64,000 nt of DNA from Azonexus hydrophilus. GTDB lineage: Bacteria > Pseudomonadota > Gammaproteobacteria > Burkholderiales > Rhodocyclaceae. The notes below the pieces were generated by a model. It was not told the DNA's origin and did not search any database. It saw only the letters and a program-made list of their open reading frames with translations. The stretch lies in the NCBI RefSeq assembly GCF_001956855.1, contig NZ_MTHD01000004.1, positions 248,001-312,000 on the forward strand. The letters run 5' to 3'. Of the stretch, positions 62,375 through 64,000 are shown in pieces (position 1 is the stretch's first letter; every line of letters starts with the position of its first letter). The position numbers and the translations under genes are program-made.

Positions 62375-63127
62375 TTATCCCAGATAGTGTTTGGCGTAAC
62401 GGCTGGCAACCTTGGCCATCGGCATCAGGATGGGCAAGTCGGCCGTGTTGAAATCAGGATCCCATGCCGGCTCACCGCAAATCCAGGCCCCTGCACGCAG
62501 GTAACCCTTGATCAGCGGCGGAACTTCGGCCGGACGATCCTGCTGCAGGGCAGCCAGCGGCAGCGGACAACGCGGGAAGACCCGGTATTCCTGCGGCCCC
62601 AGATGATCAGCAGCCAGCCGATTATACAGACTGGCGGCAGCATGCCCGCCGTCAGCCATGCTGATCGATGCGCAGCCGATCAGGTAATCGTGGCCCCGCT
62701 CCAGCATGTACTGGGCAAGCCCGGACCACAGCAGGGTGATCGTCGCACCGGTGCGGTAATCCGGATGGACGCAGGAACGGCCGATCTCGACCATGCGCGA
62801 GCGCAGATGCTGCAGCCGGGTCAGGTCGAATTCGTTTTCCGAGTAGTAACCGACCTGACGGGCATTTTCCGGCGGCAGGATACGATAGGTGCCGACGATG
62901 TCGCCGCTCTGGGTATCGCGCACGACCAGATGCTCACAGTAGGGGTCGTAGATGTCGTGATCGACGCCCGGCGTACGGCTCGGCAGATTGGCGCCCATTT
63001 CACCGGCAAAGACTCGGTGACGCAGGCGCTGGGCTTCGAGAATGTCGCCCTGGCTGCGGGCAAAGCCGACAGCCAGGCTCTTCTTTTCGGGACGGGCACG
63101 TGCTGCCGTCTTGTGGATGCTTTCCAT
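62375..63127 (-). CDS. olsB: L-ornithine N(alpha)-acyltransferase (OlsB, GNAT family)
   Basis: 250 residues. Hallmarks of the OlsB/hemolysin-like acyltransferases: EAQRLRHRVFAGEMGA, GVDHDIYDPYCEHLVVRD, GTYRILPPENARQVGYYSEN, VEIGRSCVHPDYRTGATI and IGCASISMADGGHAAASLYN. OlsB transfers a 3-hydroxyacyl chain to ornithine, giving lyso-ornithine lipid, a phosphorus-free membrane lipid. The next gene is a PlsC-type acyltransferase. A hairpin spans its ribosome-binding site, and Pho-box-like repeats lie further upstream. Confidence 0.88.
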   Translation of the reverse strand: MESIHKTAARARPEKKSLAVGFARSQGDILEAQRLRHRVFAGEMGANLPSRTPGVDHDIYDPYCEHLVVRDTQSGDIVGTYRILPPENARQVGYYSENEFDLTRLQHLRSRMVEIGRSCVHPDYRTGATITLLWSGLAQYMLERGHDYLIGCASISMADGGHAAASLYNRLAADHLGPQEYRVFPRCPLPLAALQQDRPAEVPPLIKGYLRAGAWICGEPAWDPDFNTADLPILMPMAKVASRYAKHYLG

Positions 63128-63130
63128 GTT

Positions 63131-63154
63131 GTTCTCCTTTTTGCTATGGAGAAC
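63131..63154 (-). promoter_or_regulatory. Hairpin covering the olsB ribosome-binding site
   Basis: On the minus strand GTTCTCC, ten bases, GGAGAAC, then three bases to the ATG. The Shine-Dalgarno AAGGAG lies at the loop/3'-arm junction, so folding would hide it. Confidence 0.45.
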
Positions 63155-63170
63155 AGCATGAAAGATGCGT

Positions 63171-63199
63171 GTTACACGCCTATTGCCCGATCGTTACAG
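63171..63199 (-). promoter_or_regulatory. Pho-box-like direct repeat upstream of olsB
   Basis: On the minus strand CTGTAAC (from 63199) and GTGTAAC (from 63177) are spaced exactly 22 bases, twice the 11-base unit of PhoB sites (CTGTCAT-like). Each differs from the consensus by one or two bases, and the middle unit is poor. Confidence 0.35.
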
Positions 63200-63206
63200 G
63201 CGGGTT

Positions 63207-64000
63207 TCAGACCGGCCAGGGCAGGCTGCCGAAGGCCTTGCGGTAACGCTCACCGATTTCCTCGCGGCTCGGCTGATGGTTCTGGCCACCGCGGTGGGCA
63301 ATCTTGATCGAGCCCATGACCGAAGCCAGACGCCCCGTGGTTGGCCAGTCGAAGCCGTTGGCGATACCGTAGAGCAGGCCGGCGCGATAGGCGTCGCCGC
63401 AGCCGGTCGGATCGACGATGGCATCCGGAGCAACGCACGGGATGTCGTAACGCTGGCCGTGGGTATGGATTTCCGAGCCTTCGCCACCGCGGGTGACGAT
63501 CAGCGCCTGCACTTCGGCTGCCAGTTGTTCGAGGCTGCGTCCCGTGCGATCGCAGGCGAGCTTCGCCTCGTAGTCGTTGAAGCAGGCGTAGTCAGCCAGC
63601 TTCAGAAAATCCATCAGGTCGTCGCCGCTGAACATCGGCAGTCCCTGACCCGGATCGAAAACGAACGGCACGCCAGCCGCAGCGAAATCGCGCGCGTGCT
63701 GCAGCATGCCTTCACGACCATCCGGGGCAACGATGCCGAGCTTCGCATTCGCGCGGTCAACCTTGTTCAGATGCGAAAAAGCCATCGCACCGGGGTGAAA
63801 GGCAGTGATCTGGTTGTCATCGAGATCGGTGGTGATGAAAGCCTGGGCGGTGAAGCTGCCGGGGACCTCACGGACGTGCGCACGCGTCAGACCAAGCTTG
63901 TCGAGACGATCGAGGTAGGCACGGGCATCGTCGCCAACCGTGGCCATGATCGTTGCGTCGCCGCCGAGCAGCATCAGGTTGTAGGCGATGTTGCCGGCAC
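63207..64000 (-). CDS. PfkB-family carbohydrate/nucleoside kinase, N terminus outside window
   Basis: The frame is open to the window edge (about 264 residues seen; roughly 50 N-terminal residues are missing). Ribokinase-fold signatures: AGNIAYNLMLLGGDATIMATVG, FDPGQGLPMFSG, FNDYEA, VTRGGEGSEI and the anion-hole/catalytic DPTGCGDAYRAGLLYGI. The sequence style resembles adenosine kinase-like members, but the substrate cannot be read from the fragment. Its stop is 79 bases before olsB on the same strand. Confidence 0.88.
   Translation of the reverse strand, partial: AGNIAYNLMLLGGDATIMATVGDDARAYLDRLDKLGLTRAHVREVPGSFTAQAFITTDLDDNQITAFHPGAMAFSHLNKVDRANAKLGIVAPDGREGMLQHARDFAAAGVPFVFDPGQGLPMFSGDDLMDFLKLADYACFNDYEAKLACDRTGRSLEQLAAEVQALIVTRGGEGSEIHTHGQRYDIPCVAPDAIVDPTGCGDAYRAGLLYGIANGFDWPTTGRLASVMGSIKIAHRGGQNHQPSREEIGERYRKAFGSLPWPV

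Overview
The window is GC-rich chromosomal DNA (by eye in the low to mid 60s percent GC). It reads as a betaproteobacterium of the Rhodocyclales, in the Dechloromonas/Azonexus neighbourhood. That placement is an inference from gene content and style: a Pil-Chp system with pilT/pilU, PyrR with PyrB and a degenerate PyrC', PAS-rich signalling proteins, UbiB, cytochrome c5, waaA/waaC and ornithine-lipid genes. I see no rRNA, tRNA, CRISPR array, insertion sequence or prophage. Coding density is very high, many genes overlap by 1-14 bases, and no gap exceeds 300 bases.

Layout. 1-7.2 kb: 5' part of a probable diguanylate cyclase, ubiB, a SWIM/SNF2 helicase, a DUF302 protein, pncC, a probable small RNA and a cytochrome c5. 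7.4-15.3 kb: a five-gene signalling operon (membrane PAS protein, periplasmic binding protein, PAS histidine kinase, response regulator, hybrid kinase with HPt). 15.3-20.7 kb: rep, a small unknown, a DUF4197 protein and pilU-pilT. 20.7-23.4 kb: yggS-proC-yggT-yggU facing a comEA-like gene. 23.5-27.2 kb: yqgE-ruvX-pyrR-pyrB-pyrC'. 27.2-37.6 kb: a photolyase, then pilG-pilH-pilI-pilJ-chpA. 37.8-40.9 kb: thiD-thiE-hemL-gdx. 40.9-49.8 kb: a nine-gene run on the minus strand (clcA, ykgJ-like, uppP, yqiA-like, RNB nuclease, tonB-like, aroE, mtgA, mgtE). 49.9-52.0 kb: thiC with a TPP riboswitch. 52.2-56.7 kb: a fused alpha-carbonic anhydrase, a TetR regulator with a palindromic operator, and a methyltransferase-rhodanese-tolC operon. 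56.7-64 kb: waaC-waaA, glmS-apaH, olsB-olsA, and the 3' part of a PfkB-family kinase.

The most notable signal lies outside any one gene. An 11-base word, GTYGACCGCAA, occurs 19 times on both strands (11 copies of GTTGACCGCAA and 8 of GTCGACCGCAA). It falls in different reading frames and also between genes. Two copies form a perfect 32-base palindrome placed as a terminator between the photolyase and chpA genes. This is how the DNA uptake sequences of Neisseriaceae and Pasteurellaceae are arranged, and its reverse complement TTGCGGTCAAC shares a GCGGTCA core with the Haemophilus-type uptake signal. The window also carries type IV pilus retraction ATPases, a ComEA-like DNA-binding protein and the pilus chemosensory system. 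I therefore propose a candidate uptake-sequence system. I know of no description of one in this group, but I could not search.
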